The notes beneath the pieces were generated by a model that was not told where the DNA came from, made no database searches, and saw only the letters and a list, made by a program, of their open reading frames with translations. A stretch of 39,932 bases of DNA. It comes from a virus. The position numbers and the translations under genes were made by a program. Of the stretch, positions 19,644 through 28,155 are shown piece by piece (position 1 is the first letter of the stretch; the number at the start of each line of letters is the position of its first letter). The DNA is taken from positions 1 to 39,932 of the IMG/VR virus record IMGVR_UViG_3300035111_000018. One strand, written 5' to 3'.

Positions 19644-21080
19644 ATGATCAATATAGTATGGCCAAAATGGAGCAAGCTAATAAACGAAAAGTTCGTACCG
19701 CTCACAAAGTGCACTGATCGTTATGTCATACTTTACGGATCCCGGGGCTCGTCTAAATCCGATTACGTAGCTAAGCAGCTAATCTCGAATTGCCTTACTC
19801 ACAAATACTTTAAGTGTGTTCTATACCGTAAAACGTACAACACAATACAGGAATCAAGCTATGAGAACATAAAGCAGACTATCATTTCTTTGGGACTTGA
19901 AAGCCTGTTTAAATTCAATATCAATCCGCTAAGTATTCGCTGCATCAACGGGAATAGGTTTCTTGCCCGGGGCGGTGACGAACCAGGTAAGATAAAATCT
20001 TTGAAAGATCCTACCTGTGTTTGGTATGAAGAGGATGTGCCGGATGAAAGCGATTTCGCAACGATAAGTCTTTCCATACGATCAGGCAGCGCCGATGTGC
20101 TGCAGGAGTACTTCACTATCAACCCAGAAGTACAAGGCGATTTCACTGAAAATTGGTTCTGGAAAAGGTTTTTCAAAGATCATCATGAGCTCAGTTATCG
20201 CACAACCACCTCAATTGAGGTAGAGGGGCATGAAGTTCTTTATAGCGTAACGGTACATCATTCCACCTATCAAGATAATAAATGGCTACCTGATGCCGTT
20301 AAAGCTCAAATAGAGTCCTACAAGTTCAGTAATCCTTATCTATACTCAGTCTTCGCTAAGGGGCTTTGGACAATGAAGGAAACCGGCGGTAACTTCTATA
20401 AGCTATTCAAGCGGGTAAGGAATACTGCGGATGTGTTATATGAGAAAGAAAAGCCTTTGCACATCAGCTTTGACTTTAACGTTAATCCATACATAACATT
20501 AACTATCTGGCAGATCGAAGGTAAGATAGCCACTCAGGTAGATGAGATTTGCCTACAAACACCAAACAACAAAACATCTAAGCTTTGCCAGGCATTCATT
20601 CAAAAGTATAAGTATCACCCATCCGGTATTTTTATCTACGGTGACCCATCCGGCATTGCTGAAGATACACGACTTGAATCAGGATATAATGATTTTTCAA
20701 TCATACAAGGCGAACTAAAAGACTTTAAACCATCCATGAGGCTATTTAAAGCAGCCCCGGCGGTGGTTATGCGTGGCAACTGGATAAACGAGGTATTCGA
20801 CCACAATGAAAGCGGATTAACGTTTATAATCGGCAACAATTGCACAAACACAATAGCCGATTACATGTATTTGAAGGAGGCCAGCGACGGCACCAAGGCT
20901 AAGATTAAGGAAAAGAACAAAGAAACAGGAATTACATTCGAGCGTTACGGGCACACTTCAGATGCAAATGATTATTTCCTATGCCGTGCTTTCGAAACGG
21001 AATATAATCGATATTTGAATGGTGGCGCCTCACCTCAATATGAAGTAGGTAACGATAGGAGTTTTAGATTTGAAAGATGA
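19644..21080 (+). CDS. terL: Terminase large subunit
   Basis: 478 residues, full length. ATPase domain: Walker A GSRGSSKS at 32-39 and Walker B TCVWYEEDV at about 124-132 with the catalytic Glu pair. Nuclease domain: SFDFNVNPY at about 275-283 (first acidic cluster), YGDPSG at 332-337 and a late SDANDYF supplying the last Asp. This is the packaging motor that cuts concatemers and pumps DNA through the portal. The next gene starts inside its stop. Confidence 0.95.
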   Translation: MINIVWPKWSKLINEKFVPLTKCTDRYVILYGSRGSSKSDYVAKQLISNCLTHKYFKCVLYRKTYNTIQESSYENIKQTIISLGLESLFKFNINPLSIRCINGNRFLARGGDEPGKIKSLKDPTCVWYEEDVPDESDFATISLSIRSGSADVLQEYFTINPEVQGDFTENWFWKRFFKDHHELSYRTTTSIEVEGHEVLYSVTVHHSTYQDNKWLPDAVKAQIESYKFSNPYLYSVFAKGLWTMKETGGNFYKLFKRVRNTADVLYEKEKPLHISFDFNVNPYITLTIWQIEGKIATQVDEICLQTPNNKTSKLCQAFIQKYKYHPSGIFIYGDPSGIAEDTRLESGYNDFSIIQGELKDFKPSMRLFKAAPAVVMRGNWINEVFDHNESGLTFIIGNNCTNTIADYMYLKEASDGTKAKIKEKNKETGITFERYGHTSDANDYFLCRAFETEYNRYLNGGASPQYEVGNDRSFRFER

Positions 21081-21376
21081 TGATTTTAGATGAAATTGAA
21101 AATGTAGGATTTAATATAATTCATGATAATGTGATTCAAAACACAATTGTTAATGCGATTATAGAAAAAAAGGAAGAAATACTAAAGTCTGTATTGAAGC
21201 AATTATTACACAGAGATCCAGTTATTGAAGATGCTAAAAGATGCACCTTATTCAAAACACCCCAAAATATAGATATTGAGATAATTACTTTTGATGGTAT
21301 TAGAGTAGGCTCAATAATAACAAAATATAATGCTACATCAGTGATGGTTAAATTCATACCATATTGGACAAAATAA
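21077..21376 (+). CDS. Protein of unknown function after terL
   Basis: 99 residues (the ATG at 21077 is followed directly by a second ATG at 21080). Ile-rich, helical then strand-rich (IIEKKEEILKSVLKQLLHRD; IDIEIITFDGIRVGSIITKY). Overlaps the terL stop by four bases. Codons are more A/T-rich than in terL, possibly a later insertion. It is followed immediately by a long hairpin. Confidence 0.65.
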   Translation: MMILDEIENVGFNIIHDNVIQNTIVNAIIEKKEEILKSVLKQLLHRDPVIEDAKRCTLFKTPQNIDIEIITFDGIRVGSIITKYNATSVMVKFIPYWTK

Positions 21377-21377
21377 A

Positions 21378-21440
21378 AAATCTAAACACTGTAGAATGCC
21401 TATCCCTTGGCCAAGGAGCTATCCTTGAGTGTTTAGATTT
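21378..21440 (+). other. 13-bp perfect stem-loop after the terL operon
   Basis: AAATCTAAACACT (21378-21390) pairs perfectly with AGTGTTTAGATTT (21428-21440). The 37-base loop contains the palindrome CCTTGGCCAAGG and a repeated CTATCC(C)TTG. On the plus strand no T-run follows; on the minus strand T6 does. A terminator, a protected 3' end or a structural RNA are all possible. Confidence 0.55.
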
Positions 21441-21488
21441 GCTATATAAAACTTAAATGACAAATCAAAGTTAGGAATAATAAACATT

Positions 21489-21499
21489 ATTTCCCAAAT
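21489..21499 (+). promoter_or_regulatory. ATTTCCCAAAT motif upstream of head genes
   Basis: ATTTCCCAAAT occurs 33 bases before the ATG at 21522 and again at 28088-28098 before the protease gene. CCCAAA here can also pair with TTTGGG at 21516-21521. Candidate late-gene control site; no protein known. Confidence 0.35.
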
Positions 21500-21521
21500 T
21501 GGCATTAAATTACATTTTGGG

Positions 21522-22019
21522 ATGGCATATCTAAGCAATGACGATTACACCCTAGCAATTGGGTTAGAGAACCTAACGGAGATTTTAACCCAGGCATCAG
21601 AGACAAGCGGCAGAACGCCAGATCAGGTCAGGCAATTCGCAGAAGCATACGCCAGAGCTTACGTTTCAAGCTTTTTAAAGGTAAAATATCAGATCGACGG
21701 TGAGTACTCAAAAGATTCATCCGACACAGGACGCGACATGTTAATTGTTGCGGTGACCATTGATCTAACGCTTTGCACACTTCATAAAACAATCAACCCG
21801 CGCGACATTCCCGAATTGAGACAAAAAGCATGTGAAGCGGCGGTATTGTGGCTTAAAGATGTTATGAATGGGGATGCTCTTATCTCAGTTCCAAGACTAA
21901 CCACCGGTGAGCAGGTTAATACATTCCTAAGCTCGCAACAAAAGTTCATATCAAAGCCTTTTACAGATGGCTCATTAAATGATATTCCGGCTAACATGTT
22001 ACCATTTATCTACCCATGA
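21522..22019 (+). CDS. Mu gp36-like head protein (DUF1320)
   Basis: 165 residues. MAYLSNDDYTLAIGLENLTE, then a helical core (QVRQFAEAYARAYVSSFLKV) and DMLIVAVTIDLTLCTLHKTI with RDIPELRQKACEAAVLWLKD match the DUF1320 fold of Mu gp36 and relatives, thought to be a head-completion or connector protein. The gene is coupled to the portal gene by ATGA. In Mu the order is different, so this is a rearranged Mu-like head module. Confidence 0.8.
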   Translation: MAYLSNDDYTLAIGLENLTEILTQASETSGRTPDQVRQFAEAYARAYVSSFLKVKYQIDGEYSKDSSDTGRDMLIVAVTIDLTLCTLHKTINPRDIPELRQKACEAAVLWLKDVMNGDALISVPRLTTGEQVNTFLSSQQKFISKPFTDGSLNDIPANMLPFIYP

Positions 22020-23284
22020 GCGATAAACCAACAGTTAAGCAACAGGTAAAGGAAATGCGTAAGGCAGATCGGGAAGCCAAAATACAGACGCGCAAAAACT
22101 CGCCCATTAACTACATAATGGAGCAACAAAAGATCAGGGTACGCCAAGATGCTTTAAAGTTGCGAGTTGCCCGTCAGTCTTGCGAGAACATATTTAACTA
22201 CAATCGCTACTTATTACATAATGTCTTCAGGGACATAATTGACGACCCAAACCTAACGGCACAATGGACTTCACGCAAAATGAAGACATTAGAAAAGCCT
22301 TTCAAGTTCTGTAACGATGCCGGAGAAGAGGATGAAGAATTCACACGGTTATTTGAAACCCAATGGTTTTATGATTTCATAAGTCATGGACTTGATTCAA
22401 AGCTTTGGGGATTCACGCCTTTAGAATTTGGCCCGCTGGTTAATGGGGAGTTTCAGCCATACCAGGTAAAAACACAATACGGATTAAAGAACTTCAATGC
22501 TGTTACTGTTCTAGACCGGGACAATGTAAAACCTGAGCTTGGGATTATTACCAACATGCCAGGCGACACAACCGGCGTTTCGTTCGACGATCCTAAATAC
22601 GCTTCTTATTTAATGCTTATTTCTTCAGACTTCCGTGATTACGGTATTTTGATGAAAGCCGCTAAATACATTCTATTCAAAGACAATGCCTTAGGCAATT
22701 GGTCAGAATGGGCCGAGGTCTTTGGAATGGACACCAGAATAGGGAAAACCAGATCCCAAGGTGCAGATCGAGAAGCTTTTATAAGAAGCATACGAGATAT
22801 GGGCGCAAACTCTTATGGAGTGTTTCAATTGGATGATGAGATAGAGTACGCAGGCACAAGCAGAACTGATGCATACGAAGTTTACGACAAATTAATAGAT
22901 AGGCTTGATGCTGATGTATCAAAATTGATTTTTGGCCAGGATGTAGTAAGCAACGAAACAGGTAAGCTTAAAGGTACCGTAGGCGAGAACATCGCCAACA
23001 TGTACGGCGATAACGATGCCAGGTTCACTACCGGTTTAGTAAATAATAAGCTTAAGCCGTTGATGGAGAATTTAGGCTTTGATTGGAAAGGCCTTCATTT
23101 CAAATATGACACAACAGAGAAACTAAAGCTTGCAGAAAGATCTGACGTTGATTTGAAGATTACTCAGATGGGTTTTAAAATAGACCCCGAGTATATTGAG
23201 CAAACATACGGTACTCCTGTTGAGGAAAAGGTTGAGCCAACAGAATTACCAGCAGATAAGCAATTGAAAAACTTATATGAATGA
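22016..23284 (+). CDS. Portal protein, Mu gp29-like (DUF935)
   Basis: 422 residues. Conserved portal features: YNRYLLHNVFRDIIDDPNLT near 62-81, HGLDSKLWGFTPLEFGPLV, a mid-protein YILFKDNALGNWSEWAEVFG, and DADVSKLIFGQDVVSNETGK, where Mu-type portals have LGQTLT. The dodecameric portal sits at the head vertex and is the channel used by the terminase. It overlaps DUF1320 (ATGA) and the MuF gene by 8 bases, which fits portal-MuF pairs. Confidence 0.9.
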   Translation: MSDKPTVKQQVKEMRKADREAKIQTRKNSPINYIMEQQKIRVRQDALKLRVARQSCENIFNYNRYLLHNVFRDIIDDPNLTAQWTSRKMKTLEKPFKFCNDAGEEDEEFTRLFETQWFYDFISHGLDSKLWGFTPLEFGPLVNGEFQPYQVKTQYGLKNFNAVTVLDRDNVKPELGIITNMPGDTTGVSFDDPKYASYLMLISSDFRDYGILMKAAKYILFKDNALGNWSEWAEVFGMDTRIGKTRSQGADREAFIRSIRDMGANSYGVFQLDDEIEYAGTSRTDAYEVYDKLIDRLDADVSKLIFGQDVVSNETGKLKGTVGENIANMYGDNDARFTTGLVNNKLKPLMENLGFDWKGLHFKYDTTEKLKLAERSDVDLKITQMGFKIDPEYIEQTYGTPVEEKVEPTELPADKQLKNLYE

Positions 23285-24056
23285 AGACTTATTCCCCGAT
23301 GATTGGATACAGCTTTATTTACTTGGTGTCTATAGTGAGGCAATAACAACTGATTCGCTTTCACTTGACTATCATGCAAAAGTAGGTGGAGAATTAGAAG
23401 GCGGAGTCATCAAAGGTTACGGAGGTGCTGTAACCGAATTTACTTATAGTACTCCTGAATGGGAAACAGCCTTGAAGCTACGGAATAACATTTATGCTTT
23501 CAGCGCTGCCAAGCAATACCAGCAGGTCAGAACCATGAGTAAGTTCATAAATGAGAAAGGTGTTAAATCGACCTTCAAAGAATTCAGAGAAAAGGCAGAT
23601 GTTGTCTTCGATGAATACAACAAAAACTATTTGAAGACTGAGTACAATACGGCAATAGGCCAGGGCCAGGAAGCGAGGGAGTGGGTAAGAGCAGTTGAAC
23701 AAAAGGAAACGTTTCCTACTTTGGAGTATAGAACGCAAAGAGATAGCCATGTCAGAGACGAACACGCAATTCTCGATGGAATTAAAAGGCCTGTGGATGA
23801 TCCATTTTGGAATACATACATGCCTAAAAACGGTTGGAACTGCCGATGTTTTACAGTTCAGCACGAAGGAAATGAAAAGACTGATTTAAAAAGTATGGAT
23901 CTATCAGAATTGAATGACGAAAAGAAATTCCCGAAAGTGTTTAGAATGAACCCAGGGAAAGACGGTTTAGTTTTCAATCCAAAATTTCATCCTTACTTTA
24001 GTGTGGCGAAAGGTGATGCAGGTTTGGAGGCTAATAATTTTAATTTACCACGATGA
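23277..24056 (+). CDS. MuF-like minor head protein
   Basis: 259 residues. The signature block RTQRDSHVRDEHAILDGIKR, WNTYMPKNGWNCRCFTVQHE (about 150-200) is the phage Mu F / SPP1 gp7 domain (PF04233). The N-terminal half is helical. MuF proteins associate with the portal inside the head and may be injected with DNA. The 259-residue length is short for the family, with no extra toxin domain at the C-terminus. Confidence 0.9.
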   Translation: MNEDLFPDDWIQLYLLGVYSEAITTDSLSLDYHAKVGGELEGGVIKGYGGAVTEFTYSTPEWETALKLRNNIYAFSAAKQYQQVRTMSKFINEKGVKSTFKEFREKADVVFDEYNKNYLKTEYNTAIGQGQEAREWVRAVEQKETFPTLEYRTQRDSHVRDEHAILDGIKRPVDDPFWNTYMPKNGWNCRCFTVQHEGNEKTDLKSMDLSELNDEKKFPKVFRMNPGKDGLVFNPKFHPYFSVAKGDAGLEANNFNLPR

Positions 24057-24244
24057 TTGATAGAGCACGATTAATTACTGAATTATATGCTTATGCGCAT
24101 GGAGCTGAGATTAAAGAGTATTCTGAAAACTTAGCTATTGACTCTGGGGGGGAATTGGTAAAGGAAGTTTATGTTAAATGTATTGTTACGCCGGTAGTTT
24201 CAGAAATAGAGGTTACGATATCTTTCAATAATGAGCAAATTTAA
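24053..24244 (+). CDS. Small protein, unknown
   Basis: 63 residues, coupled to MuF by ATGA and overlapping the next gene by 14 bases. Helical start, then strands (LVKEVYVKCIVTPVVSEIEV). Contains a run of seven G in codons for DSGGELV. Unknown head- or tail-completion factor by position. Confidence 0.6.
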   Translation: MIDRARLITELYAYAHGAEIKEYSENLAIDSGGELVKEVYVKCIVTPVVSEIEVTISFNNEQI

Positions 24245-24620
24245 CTTCCTACGCAAAGCAGCAAAGTTTCGGTCGGCAATACCAGAACTTTTAGATAGAA
24301 TGGCTAACAATGCAGTCTATCAATTCAAGGTAGTTAATTTTGATTCTGCTGGCTTTGTGGATGGATCAATTAAAAAGTGGACACCGAATAAAGTTAATAC
24401 AGGTCACCAGCAGTTAGTAGATACAGGGAGGATGCGCGAGAGCATTAGGGTGCTTGGCAAGACCTCAAATAGTCGTTTGGTTGGTTCTGATGTTCCTTAC
24501 GCTGAATACCATAACTACGGAACTTCACGTTTACCTCAACGGAAATTTGTAGGAAACTCGCGGCAATTAGAAATGAAGAACGGTAAATTGTTAATGCAGG
24601 TCATAAAATCAATAGTGTGA
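24231..24620 (+). CDS. Phage virion morphogenesis protein (Mu G-like)
   Basis: 129 residues. An N-terminal helix (FRSAIPELLDRMANNAVYQF) is followed by HQQLVDTGRMRESIRV, VGSDVPYAEYHNYGTSRLPQ and RKFVGNS. This is the L.dTGxLrxSI / YAxxHxxGT / RxFlG pattern of the virion morphogenesis family (PF05069, Mu gpG / P2 gpS). These proteins finish the head-tail connection. GTGA junction with the next gene. Confidence 0.85.
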   Translation: MSKFNFLRKAAKFRSAIPELLDRMANNAVYQFKVVNFDSAGFVDGSIKKWTPNKVNTGHQQLVDTGRMRESIRVLGKTSNSRLVGSDVPYAEYHNYGTSRLPQRKFVGNSRQLEMKNGKLLMQVIKSIV

Positions 24621-25186
24621 AAGCTTTCTTTCAATACATATCGGATCAGTTAACAGACAATCTTACAGAGGTTGTACAGCCAGGCGGCACACCTCCACCA
24701 CCGCCGGTAACTGAATGTGTATTCAAGACTATTCGCATGTGGAATAATCAGTTTGTGCACAGTAACGGCACAGATTCAAAGTCAACCGTTAAGACCGGTT
24801 ACAAAGACGAGAAAGCGTTTCGTTATCCGGCATGTTTCATTGAGTTCATCGTGAATGATGTAAATAATTATTGTATGGGCATCAAAGACTATGATTTGAC
24901 AGTTCGCTTTAGATTCGGAATTGAAAGCTTTAAGTTTACCAGATTGGATACATTCGACTTTTGCGATGCCTTCAGCAAACAAATTCAGTTACTTGGCCCA
25001 ACTACATTAAGCGGACTTACTTTCACTTCTTTCCAGGAAACGCTTACTGAATTTGATGAAGATCATAATAACGTTGAGGTACCTTACATTGATTACAAAA
25101 CACGTTATCGTTCGTCAGTAGCTTATAAACGATCTACTGATGTAATAGCAAGCCCTAACACATTGGTAGTAAATACAACATTATAA
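24617..25186 (+). CDS. Putative tail terminator / completion protein, GTG start
   Basis: 189 residues starting at GTG 24617, which overlaps the upstream TGA. Near residue 26 there is a poly-Pro tract (GGTPPPPPVTE). The rest alternates strands and helices, including DLTVRFRFGIESFKFTRLDT, FDFCDAFSKQIQLL and TLTEFDEDHNNVEVPYIDYK. The gene lies between the gpG-like and baseplate J genes where tail terminators are found, so the role is inferred from order. The stop shares a base with the next start. Confidence 0.6.
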   Translation: MKAFFQYISDQLTDNLTEVVQPGGTPPPPPVTECVFKTIRMWNNQFVHSNGTDSKSTVKTGYKDEKAFRYPACFIEFIVNDVNNYCMGIKDYDLTVRFRFGIESFKFTRLDTFDFCDAFSKQIQLLGPTTLSGLTFTSFQETLTEFDEDHNNVEVPYIDYKTRYRSSVAYKRSTDVIASPNTLVVNTTL

Positions 25187-26055
25187 TGGCAAGAACTTTA
25201 GACGTTATACAGACCGAAATAAAAACAGCGATACGCACATATCCATCGTTGGACGTTTATTTATTCCCTGAAGATGGCGGGTCAAAGGTTTCTGTATTCA
25301 ACATTATCATTTACGTTGTTTCATTGTCCATGTTCACGCTTGAGACAATGATTGACATTTTAACTTCAACTATTCAGGACATTGCCGACACTGCAGTCAG
25401 TGGTAACATTGCCTGGGTTCGCCAACAGATTCTTAACTTTCAATATCCTGATGTTGTTACGATAACCGACTTTGTTCCTTCTTATGATCCCTTAGATCCT
25501 ACTCATAGGATTGTAACGAGGTGCTCAGTGAAGCAATTAAGCTCCGGGGTTATTGCGATTAAAGTCGCTAAGGGCGTAGTTCCTTCACTTGCTCCGCTAT
25601 CCGGCACCGAACTAACAGCTTTGAAAGATTACTATTTCGGGACTTCAACCACTCAGGGCGTTGGTTTCGCCGGAGTTCGCACATCGTTTATCAATCTGGA
25701 TGCCGACCGAATGCGCATTGAGGCAACAGTATACTTCTTTGGGCAATACGTTCAAGCAACTGTTAAGGCAAACGTCATTACCGCTATTGATAACTTCCTT
25801 GCTACGTTCTCAGATACCGCTTTCGACGGGACTGTGTTCATGATTAAATTGGTCGATGCCATTCAGGCCGTTGCTGGTGTTTCACGTGTAACATTGGTTG
25901 ATATTAAGGCCAGACAGGCAACTGTAGCTTTGGGCAGCGCTACTGATATTGACGTTCAAGGATACTACACTACTGTGGCAGGTTATCTGATTTCAGAGGA
26001 CACAGCAGCAAACACATTAACCGATACGATCACTTTAACTGAGGAAAGCGTATGA
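25186..26055 (+). CDS. Baseplate J-like protein
   Basis: 289 residues. The C-terminal two thirds show the gpJ pattern: VIAIKVAKGVVPSLAPLSGT, a GTSTTQGVGFAGVRTSFINL segment with ALKDYYFG, then the ferredoxin-like RMRIEATVYFFGQYVQATVK and VKANVITAIDNFLATF, ending with VDAIQAVAGVSRVTLVDIKA. J-like proteins form the wedge of contractile-tail baseplates. Here the gene precedes the capsid genes, unlike the common order. Confidence 0.85.
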   Translation: MARTLDVIQTEIKTAIRTYPSLDVYLFPEDGGSKVSVFNIIIYVVSLSMFTLETMIDILTSTIQDIADTAVSGNIAWVRQQILNFQYPDVVTITDFVPSYDPLDPTHRIVTRCSVKQLSSGVIAIKVAKGVVPSLAPLSGTELTALKDYYFGTSTTQGVGFAGVRTSFINLDADRMRIEATVYFFGQYVQATVKANVITAIDNFLATFSDTAFDGTVFMIKLVDAIQAVAGVSRVTLVDIKARQATVALGSATDIDVQGYYTTVAGYLISEDTAANTLTDTITLTEESV

Positions 26056-26393
26056 GTTTGTTTTCGACTACATGGTCTTTACAAATTCAAAAGATGCTGC
26101 CACCAGTGCTTCGTGATGCTGATTTTGTGGCAACGATTGACGGAGATTTTGAAACGGTTGAGCCGTCAAACTTGTACATTCAGTTCATTTTAGTTAGTTC
26201 TCCTGGCCACTGGAAACAGTTCCCTTTAGTTGGCGTGACCATCTGGAAGTATTTACAAAGCACAATTTCAAAACAAGTGCTGCAGCGAAATATTAAACTG
26301 CAATTAGAATCGGATGTATTCAATAAACCATTAGTTGACGTGACCAATTTCCCGCTAATAATTATTAACAAAGTAGTTCTTACACTGGAATGA
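26052..26393 (+). CDS. Baseplate wedge protein, gp25/Mu gp46-like in context
   Basis: 113 residues. YIQFILVSSPGHWKQFPLVG and VTIWKYLQSTIS, then RNIKLQLESDVF, resemble the region of gp25/gpW-like proteins where a conserved glycine-rich turn follows the first helix. Coupled by ATGA to J and to the next gene. Identification rests mostly on order next to J. Confidence 0.6.
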   Translation: MSLFSTTWSLQIQKMLPPVLRDADFVATIDGDFETVEPSNLYIQFILVSSPGHWKQFPLVGVTIWKYLQSTISKQVLQRNIKLQLESDVFNKPLVDVTNFPLIIINKVVLTLE

Positions 26394-26848
26394 TAGATTT
26401 AAACGTAACATTCGGAGGCACACAACTTAAAGACTTTTTAGCAGCTTTGGTTAAACCATTGCAGACTAATTCAGATACTTTGCTGACTTTTGAAACCCAG
26501 GTTACGAAAGAAGCGCATTGGAATGGTAGGAAGATTGTTTTACAGGCGGCATTGAATGATTTGTTTGGAATTACATCCGCTCCGTTTATTTACATTGAAT
26601 GGAATAGAGCAATATCGACAAACACTTATTTTTATAGGCGTTCAGAGAACACACCGGTTTATTTTAATAGAACATCAGAAAATGATCCTGTTATATTCTT
26701 TAGACGTTCTGAAACTGTTGCTGTTGATTACGACTTCATTGTTTGGATTCCATCAGGAATATTTTCTACTGAAGTAGAAAGACGAATTAAGGCTTACACG
26801 AATATTTACAAATTGGCAGGCCCTTCATTTATAACGAATTCTTATTGA
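26390..26848 (+). CDS. Baseplate-associated protein with RSE repeats
   Basis: 152 residues. The first 70 are a mixed fold (FGGTQLKDFLAALVKPLQTN). At about 80-112 there are three near-copies of a 10-11 residue unit (FYRRSENTPV / YFNRTSENDPV / IFFRRSETVAV), then DFIVWIPSGIFSTEVERRIK. The repeat may be a short beta-fibre or clamp. Between the gp25-like gene and a fibre gene, so a baseplate-to-fibre adaptor is plausible. Confidence 0.65.
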   Translation: MIDLNVTFGGTQLKDFLAALVKPLQTNSDTLLTFETQVTKEAHWNGRKIVLQAALNDLFGITSAPFIYIEWNRAISTNTYFYRRSENTPVYFNRTSENDPVIFFRRSETVAVDYDFIVWIPSGIFSTEVERRIKAYTNIYKLAGPSFITNSY

Positions 26849-26849
26849 T

Positions 26850-27608
26850 ATGAAAAAATATACATCTACCGCGTTAGGCGGTGCACCTGTTGATGATGAC
26901 GACTTACTAGATATTTTTAATTCTGAAATATGGGCTGCTATACAGGGACAATTATCAACATTTGATTCTGATGTAGAAGGCATTGTTATTTCTGGATGTG
27001 TGACTACTGCGAACGCAGGTAATTTTGATATGACCGAGGGGATAGTTTATTTGAACGGTGAATTCATGCGAATATCTGCCGTAACAAACCAAACGTTCAC
27101 TAAATACATTGCTCCCGCAACACCCGTAAATGACGATAGGCAATATGCCGATGGAACCACAAATACGATCGCCGTTACCAAAGGCGCTGGATTGGTTGGC
27201 AGTGCGCCAGGTTCGGGCCAATACATAAAAATAGCTTCATTAACAGATTTAGATGAACGCAGAACTATAAGCGCACCAACAAAATGGAATGATATAGTTC
27301 CAATAAATGGATGGACTGCAAGGTCTGGTGCGGCTAAACCACAATGGAGAAAGGCTAATGATGGAAGAGTTTATCTTAGAGGAATCATAGATAATATAGC
27401 GTCTGCCGCAACATCGAATCAAATATTAAATTCTGGTGATTTACCGCCGATTACTTTATTGTCTGCATCAGGAATTTGGTTTAATGTGTATGATCCTAAT
27501 GCAACGGCATTTATAAGTGTTGAAGTTGAACATACTGGATACTTGGCAGCGGTTAGAGGAACTACATTATCTATTCAGTTGGATCATATTAATTATGCGA
27601 CTTACTAA
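26850..27608 (+). CDS. Tail fibre / receptor-binding protein
   Basis: 252 residues. The N-terminus is helical (LGGAPVDDDDLLDIFNSEIW). The rest is strand-rich with Gly/Thr/Asn repeats (VISGCVTTANAGNFDMTEGI, VYLNGEFMRI), and the C-terminal part has NDGRVYLRGIIDN as in many fibre tips. The position after the baseplate genes fits. Its last 20 bases overlap, tail to tail, the minus-strand metallopeptidase gene. Confidence 0.75.
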   Translation: MKKYTSTALGGAPVDDDDLLDIFNSEIWAAIQGQLSTFDSDVEGIVISGCVTTANAGNFDMTEGIVYLNGEFMRISAVTNQTFTKYIAPATPVNDDRQYADGTTNTIAVTKGAGLVGSAPGSGQYIKIASLTDLDERRTISAPTKWNDIVPINGWTARSGAAKPQWRKANDGRVYLRGIIDNIASAATSNQILNSGDLPPITLLSASGIWFNVYDPNATAFISVEVEHTGYLAAVRGTTLSIQLDHINYATY

Positions 27609-28047
27609 ATAGCTCGTCTAAATAATATTCCCTTGTGTTTGGCAATGAGCTTAACGCATTCGCCTTATAGTAAGAAGGAAGTGAATCAAAATTCATGATT
27701 GACTCTAACATTCCATTAGACAATCTTTTGTTGTCATGCGATCTGTTTAATAAGGCATGCCCTAACTCATGAAATACTAAGGCCTCAGCTTGCATTTTCC
27801 ATGATGATTTAGAGCTATCAATTTTTACTGTCATTGATTCGTGATAGAATTTTCCTGCAATAAATTCAGGCAGTTTACCAAATTCAACTTTCAAATTTAC
27901 TCTTTGAAGGTTCAGTCCTCTTTGCTCAGCTTCTTTATAAAAACTATCCACATAAGGCAATAACTTAGGATCTACTTCGAAATGATTTTCATCAGTAAAA
28001 TCAGTGCAAGAAGTTAATAAAACCAAGGCTAATAATAGCGTTTTCAT
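27589..28047 (-). CDS. Lipoprotein zinc metallopeptidase (moron)
   Basis: 152 residues. Lipobox at the N-terminus (LVLLTSC, Cys14) after a hydrophobic stretch, so exported and lipid-anchored. The zincin motif HELGH lies at 93-97 (AEALVFHELGHALLNR); His104 or a later Glu could be the third ligand. It is the only minus-strand gene within the structural region, with its own candidate promoter upstream, which is the layout of a moron. Possible roles are envelope modification, superinfection exclusion or outer-membrane disruption. The substrate is unknown. Confidence 0.8.
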   Translation of the reverse strand: MKTLLLALVLLTSCTDFTDENHFEVDPKLLPYVDSFYKEAEQRGLNLQRVNLKVEFGKLPEFIAGKFYHESMTVKIDSSKSSWKMQAEALVFHELGHALLNRSHDNKRLSNGMLESIMNFDSLPSYYKANALSSLPNTREYYLDELFSKSHN

Positions 28048-28069
28048 AATGTCTTCGATTTGCTAAATC

Positions 28070-28097
28070 CAAAATTATGTAAAAATAATTTCCCAAA
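28070..28097 (-). promoter_or_regulatory. Possible promoter of the metallopeptidase moron
   Basis: On the minus strand TAATTTTG (28077-28070) matches TAnnTTTG. TTTG (28097-28094) lies 16 bases upstream, slightly short of the usual spacing. The ATG at 28047 is 23 bases downstream. Confidence 0.4.
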
Positions 28098-28134
28098 TAT
28101 TTTGTAGTTTCCATAATTGGGACTAATTTCCCAT
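28088..28134 (+). promoter_or_regulatory. Repeated TTTCCCA motifs before the capsid operon
   Basis: ATTTCCCAAAT (28088-28098) and ATTTCCCAT (28126-28134) lie upstream of the protease start, the second at 30 bases. TCCCAAAT and AATTGGGA between them are nearly complementary. The first copy is identical to the site at 21489. Candidate shared late regulatory site. Confidence 0.35.
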
Positions 28135-28155
28135 CATAAACGGTAAAATACCAAA

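Noticed and set aside
24145-24155. G7 tract in the gene after MuF as phase-variable
   Set aside because: Seven G is shorter than typical contingency tracts, and the product has no role suggesting variation.
22016-24620. Transposable Mu-like phage
   Set aside because: Only head proteins are Mu-like; no MuA/MuB transposition genes or Mu repressor were seen.
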